A stretch of 64,000 nt of DNA from Pseudoalteromonas sp. T1lg75. GTDB taxonomy: Bacteria; Pseudomonadota; Gammaproteobacteria; Enterobacterales; Alteromonadaceae. The notes below the pieces were generated by a model. The model was not told the DNA's origin. It was given only the letters and a program-made list of their open reading frames with translations, and did no database searches. The position numbers and the translations under genes were made by a program. Shown one piece after another: positions 36,788 to 46,355 of this stretch (the first letter of the stretch is position 1; each line of letters begins with the position of its first letter). Where the stretch lies: NCBI RefSeq assembly GCF_002964705.1, contig NZ_PQCD01000033.1, positions 367,757 to 431,756 on the forward strand, written 5' to 3'.

Positions 36788-37711
36788 ATGACCGACATCA
36801 CCACCCATCAGGCTTCACGTAAACGCTTGCTCCTGGCTTTGAGCATCACGTGCAGCTTTATGGTTATTCAGCTGGTGGCGGCGTATTTTGCTAATTCCCT
36901 GGCGGTATTTGCCGATGCCGGACATCTGTTTGTGCATAACAGCACCTTGTTTATCGCTATTCTGGCTTCGTCCATCGCCATTCACTTGGCGCGCAATTTT
37001 AACGATGGCTTTAATAAGGCGGAGTTGGTTGGGGGCCTGATCAACGGTAGTTTATATCTGGCCATTAGTTTGACCATTCTCACCCTGGGGACGGATCGCT
37101 TTGTCGATTTGCAACACGGCCATGAGCGTGGCGATGTGAACCCGCAAATTATGGCGTTGGTGTCCATGCTGGGTTTTGTGTTTCATGGCACCGCCGCCTG
37201 GGTGCTTTATAAGGGCCGCAAAGAAAGCATTAATGTGTATGCGGTGTTTTTGCATACCTTTTTCGATTTGCTCTCCACGGTCACTACCTTGGTGGCAAGC
37301 GTGATTATTGTGCTGACCGGCTGGCAGCAGGTGGATGTGCTCTTTAGCATGTTGATTGCGGTATTTGTGCTGGTGACCGGCTTGCGCCTGATATTCCAGT
37401 GCTTGCAGCGTTTGCGAGCGTCTGCCGAGGCGTTGCCTAAGGCGACCCGGGTAGAGAAGGCCTTAAGCCGACTCGATCATGTTGCCAGTGTCCATAATGT
37501 CACCGTGTCCATGATGGATAATGCCCCCGCGGTCGGTGCGCATATCGTTTTGAAGCATCATTGTACCGTGGCCGCCCACGATGCCATCTGCCGCGCTGCG
37601 GCGGAGCAGATGCTGGCGAGCAAATTTAATATCCGCCACAGCGTGTTACAAATCGAGGCCAGTGCCAACGGCACTCATCATCAGCACTGCGGCGCCAGCG
37701 AGGCAAGCTAA
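36788..37711 (+). CDS. Cation diffusion facilitator (CzcD/ZnT-like) with altered metal site
   Basis: A 307-residue CDF transporter with six helices and a C-terminal cytoplasmic domain (about 215-295), ending in a histidine-rich tail (THHQHC). Transporters of this type export zinc, cobalt or cadmium in exchange for protons. In helix 2 the site reads DAGHLFVHN: H46 is kept, but the usual aspartate four residues later is H50. In helix 5, HTFFD (H156, D160) is standard. I use the ATG at 36788; an upstream GTG at 36704 would add 28 residues of doubtful sequence. No regulator is adjacent. Confidence 0.85.
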   Translation: MTDITTHQASRKRLLLALSITCSFMVIQLVAAYFANSLAVFADAGHLFVHNSTLFIAILASSIAIHLARNFNDGFNKAELVGGLINGSLYLAISLTILTLGTDRFVDLQHGHERGDVNPQIMALVSMLGFVFHGTAAWVLYKGRKESINVYAVFLHTFFDLLSTVTTLVASVIIVLTGWQQVDVLFSMLIAVFVLVTGLRLIFQCLQRLRASAEALPKATRVEKALSRLDHVASVHNVTVSMMDNAPAVGAHIVLKHHCTVAAHDAICRAAAEQMLASKFNIRHSVLQIEASANGTHHQHCGASEAS

Positions 37712-37802
37712 CAGGCGCTTTTCAACATACCCTGCGGGCCATGCCGACGTCGTGCTCTGTCCGTCCCAAAGCGACAAAAACCGCTCTAAAAATACCGCCT
37801 TG

Positions 37803-40800
37803 CTACAGGCTATTCATCTTATCCAGCGTCTTTTCCAGATAATACTTGGCGGCCAGGGTCGCGGCATCACACGGCTTGGCAAAGAAGAAGCCCTGCAAGT
37901 GGTGACAACCGAGCTTATTTAAGAAGAAGATTTGCTCTCGTGTTTCCACCCCTTCGGCAATGCAGTACAGTCCCAGGCTGCTGGCCAGGTTATGTATGGT
38001 GCGAATAATGGCCTCGTTGGTGGGGTTGATACCAATTTGGCGCACAAAGCTTTGGTCTATCTTGATCACATCGATGGGGAACTGATTCAGATAGGTCAGC
38101 GACGAGTAGCCGGTACCAAAATCGTCCAAGAAGAGTTTTAAGCCGGCGGCACGCAACTTATTAAGCTGAGCCGCCGCCTTGGTCTTGTCGTCCAATAGAG
38201 TACTTTCGGTGATCTCTAAGCGCAATTGCCCTGGGCTGACATCATGCATGGCGAGAATATCCACCAGGCGCTCGGTGAGGTTGGACTTAAGAATATGTAT
38301 GGGCGAGAGATTCACCGACAGATAGAAGTCATCATAGGTGCTAAACCATTGTTTGAGCTCTCGCAGGGCGCGGTGCAGCGCCTGCTCGGTGATGGCATCG
38401 ATCAGCCCTATCTCCTCGGCCACCGGAATAAACTCGGCGGGCGATATAAACTGGCCCTCGCTTTGCCAGCGCAGCAGGAGCTCAACGCCGACGATGCGTT
38501 TTTGGTGAATATGCACTATGGGTTGATAGTGGTTGGTCAGTAGCTCGTCGCGATAGGCATCTTGCAGGGCATTTTCCAGCATCAGTTTATGGGTGATGCG
38601 GTTGTTCATCTGTTCGGTGAAGAACTTATAGCCATTACGTCCGGCATTTTTAGCGTATATCATCGCCATATCGGCGTTACGGATCAGGTCTTCGGCATTG
38701 TCGGCATCAAAAGGAGACAGGGCGATACCGATACTGACGGAAATATTGATGGTGATGTTGCCGATTTTAATCGGTTTTTCCAAGGTCTTGGCCAGGTGCT
38801 CGGAAAGCTCGCTGAGTGACTGCGGCGATTGTACCTGCTCAATCAGTAATAAGAATTCATCGCCACTTTGGCGGGCCAGTAGCGAGTTATCATCGAGTTG
38901 CTCACTGATGCGCTCGCAGATACAACAGAGTACTTGGTCGCCCACCGCATGGCCGAAGGAGTCATTCACCGGTTTAAATTTATCCAGGTCTATAAACAGC
39001 AGGGCCAGAAGCGATGAATTTTCTTTCGCGTAGTCGATGGCCTGGGCTATTTTGCCGCGCATCATGGTGCGGTTGGGAAGCCCGGTGAGGGGGTCGTAGT
39101 TGGCCAGGTAACGCAGCTCGTCTTCGGCGCGCTTTTGCTCGGTCAGGTCGGTGATCACCACCACATAGTAGCTGATCTCATCACTTTGCTCTTGCTTGTC
39201 ACGACATACCGCCGTCACGCTGATCTGCACCGGATGGCGCATATCATGCTTGGTGCGAATTTGCTCCTCTATTCGCCAGTTATCACCCGCCGCTAACTTG
39301 CCGATCAGTCCCATATAACGCTGGAACTTTTGCTTACCCAGGGCACGCACGAAGGGCTGAATACTCAGTCCCGGGCTGTTGGGATCGGAAAACGCCCGTA
39401 AGAAACTGTCATTGGCGGAAAACGGCTGCAGATGCTCGTCTAGAATTAACAACCAATCGCTGATTTGGCCTATGGCCTCACCAAGGACCGTGGCCTGCTG
39501 GGCCGAGGCCTTGGCATCGGTAATATTGGTGTAAATTCCCGATACTTCCTTGGGTTGGCCTGTGGCATCGTATTCGGTGATCCGTCCCACCTCGTGATAC
39601 CAGTGCCAGGTGCCTTGTTTATGGCATAAGCGGTAGGTGAAATCCCAGGTGGCTTGTTCGCCCTGATTTAAAAAGCGCTTCCAGTTTAGGCGATAACGGT
39701 CGACATCCTGAGGGTGGATTAACTCCACATATTGCTCGAATGTGCATCGATTTTGGATTTCGCGATAACCCAGCTCCGCCGCCAAGCGACGCTGCATAAA
39801 GCGCCGTTCCTGCACCTGATAGTGCCAGATGCCGCTGTTGGAGCTTTGCAGTGCCAGGTCGGTTTGTTGTTGCGAGGCCAGCAACTTGCCGTGAGCACTG
39901 TGCAGGCGTCTTTGTTGTCGTCTTAGCCACAGCATCCAGCTGCCAAGGAGCAGGGCGCTGATAACAATATAGAGGGTGATCGCCAGCGGTGAGCGCCAAG
40001 GCGCATAGGCCACTTCAATACCCAGGTGTAGGGTACGGGACCACTTTCCCGAGACCGGATCGAAGGCGCTAATACTGAGTTGGTGAGCGCCAGGGTTCAA
40101 GGTAGCAAATTGCAAGTTGTTGCTGGCGTAGTTTGGGTATTTAAACTCACTGGCACCGCTGAGGCTGATTTTATAGCGTACCTGATCGCGATGAATATAA
40201 TCGAAGCTGGAAAAGGAAATGGTCAGGCCCAGATCGTCATGTTGTAACTGTAACGGGGTGTTGGCATATTTGCTGGGCGTATAGTCCAGAGGCCGTGAGA
40301 GCAGGTTAATGTCGGTAATTTGCGGCGCCGGGGCAATATAATGATTATTGCTGTTAATAAAATCGGCGGGGTCGACAATAAGCAGGCCTTTAACGGTGCC
40401 AAAGGCGAGCTCACCGCTGGCCAGCTTGGTGGCGGAATAGCCGTTAAACTCCGCCGCCGAGAGGCCGTCTTTCACACTGAAGTGACGTAAATGGCCGCTG
40501 TTGATGTTATAGCGATATAGACCGTTATTAGAGCCAAACCACAAGTAGCCAAAGTTATCCAACACCGGGGTAAATACACTCAGGCTTTGCAGCCCTTGCG
40601 CTGGGCCGATGCGGTCGCGCTCCTCCAGCGTTTCCAAGTCAAGGGCAACAACACCTTCACCGTCTATGCTGATCCACAGGCTATTGTTCTGATCTAGGGT
40701 CCAGGAGTCGACCAAATTGTTTGACTGCGCGCTTACGTATTTAGGCTCATACACGGGTTGCAAGCTGTCGTTATCGACATCATAGCGATATAAACCGCCG

Positions 40801-42356
40801 CCGTAGCTAATAAGGGGGTCGTCCTTATGAGTGGGCAGGGGAGCCAAAAAGTGCGAGGCGTGTTCGGGTTGCAGCATTTGTCCGATTGACGGCAAAGCCT
40901 CTATTACATTGTTGGCTGGGTCGAATCGGTAAAAACCCGACTCGGCAATGAAGTAGGTCATGCCGTTATCGAGTTGATAGAGCCCCCAATGAAGGGTATC
41001 GGCATTGAATGCTAAGGGGTGGGCGGCGTTTTTAAGGGGGTAGCTCAGAGCATTGGTCTTCATATTCAGCAGCGCACTGCCCGGAATAGCCAGCACCCAT
41101 AGATGGTCGGCAGTATGAGTCGCTGGCTGCAACTGATAGACGGTTTGTTGTCCTATGGCCATCTTTTTATCGTCAAGGGTCATTAAGGTGGTGCTGGGCC
41201 CAGTCTTGGGGATTTTATTGAGGCCATTGCCGCTACCAACCCACAGAGTCCCATTGTCCTGCTCATAAATGGCCCAGGCAGCATGCCCATGCTGGTATTT
41301 ACCTGTGGCCAGGGCCTTTTGCTTGAAGCGCATGGCCAAAGGTGACCAGGAAAACACCCCCTGAGCTTGGGAGCCGAGCCAAAGCATGCCGCTTTTGTCG
41401 CGGAACATTGACATGATATTGTTGTCGTTGACCGCATAACGCGAATCGCTAAAGCGGATCAGGTTGATGGTTTGTCGGGTTTGCCGATCAAATTGCAGCA
41501 GGCCGTCTTCGGTAGCCACGAAGTCCACCGCGCCATAGCGTTGCAAGGACCAAATATTATGGTTTTCGATCAGTGTTTCAATGAGCGGCTGCTGGCCTTC
41601 CAGGCTTCGTCTATATAGGCCTTCTACGGTGCCGACCAAGAGGCCGAATTCGTTGTCCCATTGCAGAAATTTGATATTGCGCTGGTCGTTGCTGGTTGGC
41701 TCCTTGGGCAAATGGGGCAAGGCCGAGCTGGTACCATTGTGATAACGGAATAAGCCGGTAGACGTACCAATATAGAGGCTATCATCATGGGGGAGCAGGG
41801 CACGGATCATGTGGGTACGATTGTCCAGACTAAACACCAGCTCCAAGGAGCGCTGGCTCAGACTGTACTTGTATACCTGATGGTTAATGCCCAGCCAGAT
41901 AATATCGTTATTATTGTTATCCTGGCTTATTTCCCAAACGGTGGCATATTTTGCGTCGACCTCGGTCACGGGGTTGCTGAGCAATTGATGTGAGCTGAGG
42001 GTCGCAGGGTCGACTAAAAACAGGCCGTTGAGCTGAGCGGAGACGAGAAAATTGCCGTTTTTCAATGGCGTAATAGCCAAAATGGCGTCACTGGCCAGGG
42101 CGGGATCGGCACTATTAAAAAGGTTAAGTTGATAGCCGTCGTAGCGGTTTAGGCCGCGATCCGTACCAAACCAAAGATAGCCGAATTCATCCTGGGCTAT
42201 GGTGTTAACCGTGCCCTGGCTTAGCCCTTCTTCGGTCGACAGGCGTTGCAATTGATAGCCATAGTTTACTGGGGTGGCAAAAACGCCATTAGCGCCGGCA
42301 AAGAAGACTAAAAAGCTAAGTAATGCGTTGAGCAAAAAACTGATATAGCGACGCAA
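37803..42356 (-). CDS. Propeller-type membrane sensor with PAS, GGDEF and EAL domains
   Basis: This 1517-residue c-di-GMP enzyme has a signal peptide (about 1-27) and then many Reg_prop beta-propeller blades in the periplasm: repeats like EFGYLWFGTDRGLNRYDG near 55-70 and FGYLWFGSNNGLYRYN near 600. A Y_Y_Y domain (about 690-785), one membrane helix (about 790-810), two PAS/PAC-like segments (about 830-1080), a GGDEF domain with SGDEF (near 1160) and an EAL domain with ELL in place of EAL (near 1300) follow, with DDFGTGYSSL intact. It probably senses an extracellular ligand and makes or degrades c-di-GMP. It is a single gene facing the isochorismatase gene. The ligand is unknown; hybrid two-component relatives often sense glycans. 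Confidence 0.9.
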   Translation of the reverse strand: MRRYISFLLNALLSFLVFFAGANGVFATPVNYGYQLQRLSTEEGLSQGTVNTIAQDEFGYLWFGTDRGLNRYDGYQLNLFNSADPALASDAILAITPLKNGNFLVSAQLNGLFLVDPATLSSHQLLSNPVTEVDAKYATVWEISQDNNNNDIIWLGINHQVYKYSLSQRSLELVFSLDNRTHMIRALLPHDDSLYIGTSTGLFRYHNGTSSALPHLPKEPTSNDQRNIKFLQWDNEFGLLVGTVEGLYRRSLEGQQPLIETLIENHNIWSLQRYGAVDFVATEDGLLQFDRQTRQTINLIRFSDSRYAVNDNNIMSMFRDKSGMLWLGSQAQGVFSWSPLAMRFKQKALATGKYQHGHAAWAIYEQDNGTLWVGSGNGLNKIPKTGPSTTLMTLDDKKMAIGQQTVYQLQPATHTADHLWVLAIPGSALLNMKTNALSYPLKNAAHPLAFNADTLHWGLYQLDNGMTYFIAESGFYRFDPANNVIEALPSIGQMLQPEHASHFLAPLPTHKDDPLISYGGGLYRYDVDNDSLQPVYEPKYVSAQSNNLVDSWTLDQNNSLWISIDGEGVVALDLETLEERDRIGPAQGLQSLSVFTPVLDNFGYLWFGSNNGLYRYNINSGHLRHFSVKDGLSAAEFNGYSATKLASGELAFGTVKGLLIVDPADFINSNNHYIAPAPQITDINLLSRPLDYTPSKYANTPLQLQHDDLGLTISFSSFDYIHRDQVRYKISLSGASEFKYPNYASNNLQFATLNPGAHQLSISAFDPVSGKWSRTLHLGIEVAYAPWRSPLAITLYIVISALLLGSWMLWLRRQQRRLHSAHGKLLASQQQTDLALQSSNSGIWHYQVQERRFMQRRLAAELGYREIQNRCTFEQYVELIHPQDVDRYRLNWKRFLNQGEQATWDFTYRLCHKQGTWHWYHEVGRITEYDATGQPKEVSGIYTNITDAKASAQQATVLGEAIGQISDWLLILDEHLQPFSANDSFLRAFSDPNSPGLSIQPFVRALGKQKFQRYMGLIGKLAAGDNWRIEEQIRTKHDMRHPVQISVTAVCRDKQEQSDEISYYVVVITDLTEQKRAEDELRYLANYDPLTGLPNRTMMRGKIAQAIDYAKENSSLLALLFIDLDKFKPVNDSFGHAVGDQVLCCICERISEQLDDNSLLARQSGDEFLLLIEQVQSPQSLSELSEHLAKTLEKPIKIGNITINISVSIGIALSPFDADNAEDLIRNADMAMIYAKNAGRNGYKFFTEQMNNRITHKLMLENALQDAYRDELLTNHYQPIVHIHQKRIVGVELLLRWQSEGQFISPAEFIPVAEEIGLIDAITEQALHRALRELKQWFSTYDDFYLSVNLSPIHILKSNLTERLVDILAMHDVSPGQLRLEITESTLLDDKTKAAAQLNKLRAAGLKLFLDDFGTGYSSLTYLNQFPIDVIKIDQSFVRQIGINPTNEAIIRTIHNLASSLGLYCIAEGVETREQIFFLNKLGCHHLQGFFFAKPCDAATLAAKYYLEKTLDKMNSL

Positions 42357-42560
42357 TTCTTGACTCCAATAAGGCGCTGAAACCGATCTAGTAGGTGGTA
42401 TCCCTTGAACTGAGCTAGGCCATCAACAGAGAATTAACATTATAATCTGTAAATCTAGCATAGAAGTGTCCGTGGTCACTATATCTTTATAATTTCACTT
42501 CTAAAAAATATGACTATATGGTTAACATTAGAGCAACTTTTAAGCCGAAGGATTGACCAG

Positions 42561-43121
42561 ATGAAAAATCAGCCAGCAAATGCCTCTCCTGCGCCCGGTC
42601 TTAGCCCCGCCCTTATTGTAATCGATATGCAGCTTCGTTTAGCCCCCGCGATGGCGGATTACCAGCAGGTGTGCGCGCGTGTGAAGTTGCTCACCGAGGT
42701 GGCGGATAAACTTGAGATAGAGCACATTATTACCGAACAAAACCCTCTGGGTTTGGGCGCCACAGATCCCTGTTTGATTAACGCCAGCGCCAAAGTGGTG
42801 GCCAAGGACACCTTTAGTGCGGTGCAAAGCGAGGCCTTTATTGCCGCCATTGAGGAGTTGGAGGAATCACACTTTTTCTTATGTGGCATGGAAAGCCATG
42901 TGTGCGTGTATCATACCGCCAATGAATTGCTCGCCAAGGGGTATCAGGTGAGTGTACTAGCCGATGCGGTGTGCTCCCGAGATCCTGAAAATAAAACATT
43001 GGCCTTGGCGCAGTTGCGGCATAACGGCGCCCAGGTATGTTCTTCCGAGACCGCCATATTCGCCTGGATGAATAGCTGCCGCCACCCTCAGTTTCGCGAT
43101 ATCCTGGCTTTGATCAAGTAA
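42561..43121 (+). CDS. Isochorismatase-like cysteine hydrolase (YcaC-like)
   Basis: A 186-residue member of the isochorismatase-like fold. The catalytic triad is D in ALIVIDMQ (about residue 23), a lysine in the AKDTFSAV strand (about 92), and the nucleophilic cysteine in GMESHVCVYHTA (about 117). I use the ATG at 42561, with AAGGA ten bases upstream, instead of the earlier in-frame ATG at 42510. The substrate is unknown; relatives hydrolyse amides or isochorismate. The gene stands alone between the sensor gene and bfd. Confidence 0.85.
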   Translation: MKNQPANASPAPGLSPALIVIDMQLRLAPAMADYQQVCARVKLLTEVADKLEIEHIITEQNPLGLGATDPCLINASAKVVAKDTFSAVQSEAFIAAIEELEESHFFLCGMESHVCVYHTANELLAKGYQVSVLADAVCSRDPENKTLALAQLRHNGAQVCSSETAIFAWMNSCRHPQFRDILALIK

Positions 43122-43218
43122 TGACCGGGAGCGTAAACCCAGTCAAAGCCTGTCCTAAGGTCGTTTATGCTTAAAAGGTGTGCAAGCGGCCGTGATGACA
43201 ATCAATCAATATTTTTAT

Positions 43219-43233
43219 TGATAACTATTTTTG
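43219..43233. promoter_or_regulatory. Probable Fur box before bfd
   Basis: TGATAACTATTTTTG fits the left half of the Fur consensus (TGATAAT-N-ATTATCA), and the right half is weaker. It lies 48 bp upstream of bfd, a gene usually iron-repressed. Confidence 0.5.
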
Positions 43234-43281
43234 TTTAGATTAAAATTGGCGGCATAATCTAACTGAGAGTGGTTTTTATTC

Positions 43282-43476
43282 GTGTATATCTGTCTTTGCC
43301 ATGGTGTGTCCGATAAGAAAATTGAACAAGCAATCGATCAAGGTGCTCGTTCAATGCGTGATCTTAGCTCCGAGCTTAAGGTCGGCTCTCAGTGCGGCAA
43401 ATGTTGTAACTGTGCCAAAAAGATCCTAAATCAAAAGCTAATCGATATCGTCGATGTCACCGACGAAGTGGCCTAA
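43282..43476 (+). CDS. bfd: Bacterioferritin-associated ferredoxin
   Basis: A 64-residue [2Fe-2S] protein. Its cluster ligands follow the Bfd pattern: CLC at 4-6 and CGKC at 38-41, within GSQCGKCC. Bfd donates electrons to bacterioferritin haem so that stored iron is released. The start is a GTG at 43282. It is Fur-box preceded and sits about 1.7 kb from the bacterioferritin pair, with clsC in between. Confidence 0.93.
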   Translation: MYICLCHGVSDKKIEQAIDQGARSMRDLSSELKVGSQCGKCCNCAKKILNQKLIDIVDVTDEVA

Positions 43477-43561
43477 TCACCAGCAAATTTAGCTAATTTC
43501 TGTTATATCTCCCTGTTTTTGTTATATTGAGTAGCATGATGATGGCGAACGGCCAGGGCTC

Positions 43562-45118
43562 ATGCACGCAAAAACTCATCTCCGAATCCTGCTGATCTCG
43601 CTATGCACATGGTATTTGATTGGCTGTAGCTCGGTGTCAGACTTCGAATCTATGCCCGAACGTCCAGCCAGTTATGCATTACCTAGTGAGGATGCTGACT
43701 TGCTAAATACGTTTTTTGAACAACAACCCAGTGCTGACTTATCCGGCTTTTATCCCTTGATCGATGGCCTGGATGCGTTCGCAGCCCGTATCGCCTTGGC
43801 CGAAGTGGCACAAACCTCCATCGATGTTCAATATTATTTGTATCACCGCCAGGAAACCGGCAAGGTGCTCAGTGCCTATCTGTTGAAGGCCGCCGAGCGC
43901 GGGGTCCGCGTGCGTATCCTGCTCGACGATATGTCACAGGCCGAGTCAGAACGCGACTTGGCAGCCCTGGCACGTCATGACAACATAGAAGTCCGCCTAT
44001 TTAATCCCCTTAATCACCGTAAGCTGCGTTTTCTTAGTTTTATTACCGATTATTCGCGGGTGTCGCGGCGTATGCACAATAAGAGCTTTATCGTCGACAG
44101 CCAAGTGTTTATTACCGGTGGCCGTAACATCGGCAATGCGTATTTCTCCGGTGAGGATAGCTCCCAGTTTGTCGATTTGGATGTGCTCAGCATTGGCCCG
44201 GTGGTCGAAAAGGCCACCCAGGCGTTTGATTTGTATTGGAACCACCCCTTAGCTGAGGATATCGACCGTTTGTTTAGCGAAGTCGACAACGGCCACCTTA
44301 ACATCCTCAAGGAAAAACTGGCGTACTATGTGAGCCGCCAGTACAGCGACAGCAGCCCTTATATCCAGCGGGTAAAGGAGTCAGACCTGGTGCAGTCGTT
44401 GCGCCGTGGCAAGCTGAACCTCGACTGGGCGCTGGGCTATTTATATGTCGATGATCCCAACAAACTGCTAACCGACAGTAGCAATACCAGCACCCATATG
44501 GCGCCTAAAATGATCCGTGCCTTGGGGGTGCCCAAACAGCAAGCGATTATTATCTCCCCATATTTTGTACCGCGAGAGCCGGGCATGGCCCTACTGCGGC
44601 GCTGGGCGGAGCAGGGGGTGAAGATCACCATTTTAACTAACTCCCTGTCTGCCACCGATGTGCCCGTGGTGCATGCCGGCTACGCAGGTTATCGCAAGGA
44701 GTTATTGGCGATGGGCGTCAACCTCTGGGAGCTGAAACGTAACTTCGAGGTAACCCCGAAGAAAATTAAGATAAAAAGCTTTACCGGCTCTTCCGCCGCC
44801 AGCTTGCACGCCAAAACCATGGCCTTTGACCACGAGCAGGTCTTTATTGGCTCTTTGAATTTAGATCCCCGTTCATTCAATCTTAATACCGAGCAGGGGT
44901 TGGTGATCTCATCGCCTCGGTTTAATCGTTTACTGCGTCGTTGGGTGGAAAATGATATGCCAAAGTTTGCCTGGCGATTAAGCCTGGATGATGAAGGTGA
45001 GTTGCAATGGCAGGGAGTCGGCAGCGACAAGGTGTATGATCATGAACCGGATACCAGCCGCTGGCAGCGTTTCAGTGTGTGGCTGATGTCCTTGTTGCCC
45101 ATCGAAGGAGTGCTATAG
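43562..45118 (+). CDS. clsC: Phospholipase D family cardiolipin synthase (ClsC-like), probable lipoprotein or membrane-anchored
   Basis: A 518-residue protein with two HKD motifs: HNKSFIVD at residue 172 and HAKTMAFD at residue 416, both followed by the G-rich strands (GGRNIGNAYFS and GSLNLDPRS). This two-HKD layout with IDVQYYLYHRQETGK and SQAESERDLAALARH matches E. coli ClsC, which joins phosphatidylglycerol and phosphatidylethanolamine to make cardiolipin. The N-terminal leader ends in YLIGCSS, a lipobox, so the enzyme may be a lipoprotein in the periplasm. A strong terminator follows. Confidence 0.85.
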   Translation: MHAKTHLRILLISLCTWYLIGCSSVSDFESMPERPASYALPSEDADLLNTFFEQQPSADLSGFYPLIDGLDAFAARIALAEVAQTSIDVQYYLYHRQETGKVLSAYLLKAAERGVRVRILLDDMSQAESERDLAALARHDNIEVRLFNPLNHRKLRFLSFITDYSRVSRRMHNKSFIVDSQVFITGGRNIGNAYFSGEDSSQFVDLDVLSIGPVVEKATQAFDLYWNHPLAEDIDRLFSEVDNGHLNILKEKLAYYVSRQYSDSSPYIQRVKESDLVQSLRRGKLNLDWALGYLYVDDPNKLLTDSSNTSTHMAPKMIRALGVPKQQAIIISPYFVPREPGMALLRRWAEQGVKITILTNSLSATDVPVVHAGYAGYRKELLAMGVNLWELKRNFEVTPKKIKIKSFTGSSAASLHAKTMAFDHEQVFIGSLNLDPRSFNLNTEQGLVISSPRFNRLLRRWVENDMPKFAWRLSLDDEGELQWQGVGSDKVYDHEPDTSRWQRFSVWLMSLLPIEGVL

Positions 45119-45152
45119 GGAATCAACACCAAGAGTACTGAGTGATGGGCAT

Positions 45153-45181
45153 AAAAAAGCCGCTGTAGCAGCGGCTTTTTT
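45153..45181. terminator. Bidirectional terminator between clsC and the bacterioferritin pair
   Basis: AAAAAAGCCGCTG pairs with CAGCGGCTTTTTT around TAG, giving A- and T-runs on both sides. It can end the rightward clsC and the leftward bfr transcripts. Confidence 0.9.
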
Positions 45182-45187
45182 AATGAA

Positions 45188-45652
45188 TTACATCTGCGAT
45201 TGCAGGTAATTTTCTATTCCGGTGACCTTGATCAGGTGTTGCTGGGTTTCCAGCCAGTCGATCTGCTCTTCCTGCTCATGCAAAATGGCATCCAGGGCTT
45301 CACGGCTGATATAGTCAAGGCGCTCTTCCGCTAGTTTAATGGCCGCGTGCAGGTCGTTTAGAGACGCTGTTTCAAAATGCATATTGGCGGCAATCATTTC
45401 CTCGGCATCCTCACCGATACGCAGGCGACCCAGGTCTTGTAAATTAGGTAGGCCTTCTAAAAATAGAATACGCTCAATCAATCTGTCGGCGTTTTTCATT
45501 TTTTGAATTGAAACCTTGTAATCGGCCTTGTCGAGTTTGCTAAAGCCGAAGTCTTTAAACATGCGGGCGTGTAAAAAGTATTGATTGATGCCAACCAGTT
45601 CGTTGGCCAGCACTTTATTTAGCGCGCTGATTACGTCCTTATCACCTTTCAT
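45188..45652 (-). CDS. Bacterioferritin subunit, haem-binding type without ferroxidase site
   Basis: A 154-residue bacterioferritin subunit. E. coli numbering holds almost exactly: E18 and E94 are kept, but E51 is K51, H54 is N54, E127 is Q127 and H130 is Q130, so the diiron ferroxidase centre is lost. The haem ligand M52 is present. The GLPNLQDLGRLRIGEDAEEM stretch confirms the family. Its start overlaps the upstream subunit's stop by one base. This is the complementary partner to the next gene, as known for two-subunit bacterioferritins. Confidence 0.92.
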   Translation of the reverse strand: MKGDKDVISALNKVLANELVGINQYFLHARMFKDFGFSKLDKADYKVSIQKMKNADRLIERILFLEGLPNLQDLGRLRIGEDAEEMIAANMHFETASLNDLHAAIKLAEERLDYISREALDAILHEQEEQIDWLETQQHLIKVTGIENYLQSQM

Positions 45653-46137
45653 TATGACACCTCGGCATCGCCCATTTGCGACTGTTGATAGTTTTGCAGG
45701 CCAATTTTATCGATCAGACCCAGTTGCTGTTCAAGCCAATAAACATGGTCTTCTTCGGTATCGAATAACAGTTTTTCCAGTACTTCACGAGACTGGTAAT
45801 CTTGTTCTTCTTCGCAAATTTTGATGGTTTCTTTGACGCACTGCACCACCTCAAGTTCAAGCTTGAGGTCATTGGCCATCATTTCTTTGACATTGGTACC
45901 CACGAGCAGATCGCGACGTTTTGTCATATCGGGCACGCCTTCTAAGAAAAGGATGCGTTTGATCAGCCAATCGGCATGTTGGGTTTCTTCTTCACGCTCA
46001 TGCTCAAGACGTTCATAAAGTTTATTCAACCCCCAGTCTTCATACATGCGTGAATGGATGAAATATTGATCGATTGCGGCGAGCTCATTTGCCAGCAGTT
46101 TATTGAAGCTATCGATAACTCGTTGTTTACCTTGCAT
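45652..46137 (-). CDS. Bacterioferritin subunit with ferroxidase site, lacking haem methionine
   Basis: This 161-residue subunit starts at the ATG at 46137 (MQGKQRVID); a longer frame to 46197 would add 20 atypical residues. It keeps the ferroxidase ligands E18, E51, H54, E94, E128 and H131 (the last two correspond to E. coli E127 and H130). The haem ligand M52 is replaced by T52. It therefore supplies iron oxidation while the partner supplies haem. The two subunits should assemble into one iron-storage shell in the cytoplasm. Confidence 0.92.
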   Translation of the reverse strand: MQGKQRVIDSFNKLLANELAAIDQYFIHSRMYEDWGLNKLYERLEHEREEETQHADWLIKRILFLEGVPDMTKRRDLLVGTNVKEMMANDLKLELEVVQCVKETIKICEEEQDYQSREVLEKLLFDTEEDHVYWLEQQLGLIDKIGLQNYQQSQMGDAEVS

Positions 46138-46302
46138 TTGCCACGGCCTCGTTGTGCATTGATGGGACAAGTGTAGTCTATCTTGCCAATAAATCAAATA
46201 TTTTCATTATAAATCAGGTGGTTACAATTGTAACTTATTCGTATTCCAATTCATATTTGCCGTTAGGGTTTACGCATAAACGTCGCCATAATTTGGTAAT
46301 GA

Positions 46303-46338
46303 AAGCCCACCTTGTTGCTCAGTTTGTTGACCAACAAA
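46303..46338 (-). terminator. Hairpin after the siderophore receptor gene
   Basis: CCCAC-TTGTTG pairs with CAACAA-GTGGG with one mismatch. On the leftward strand it follows the receptor stop at 46356 by about 18 bp. The T-tract is weak. Confidence 0.45.
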
Positions 46339-46355
46339 GTGGGGTCTAATCGGGC

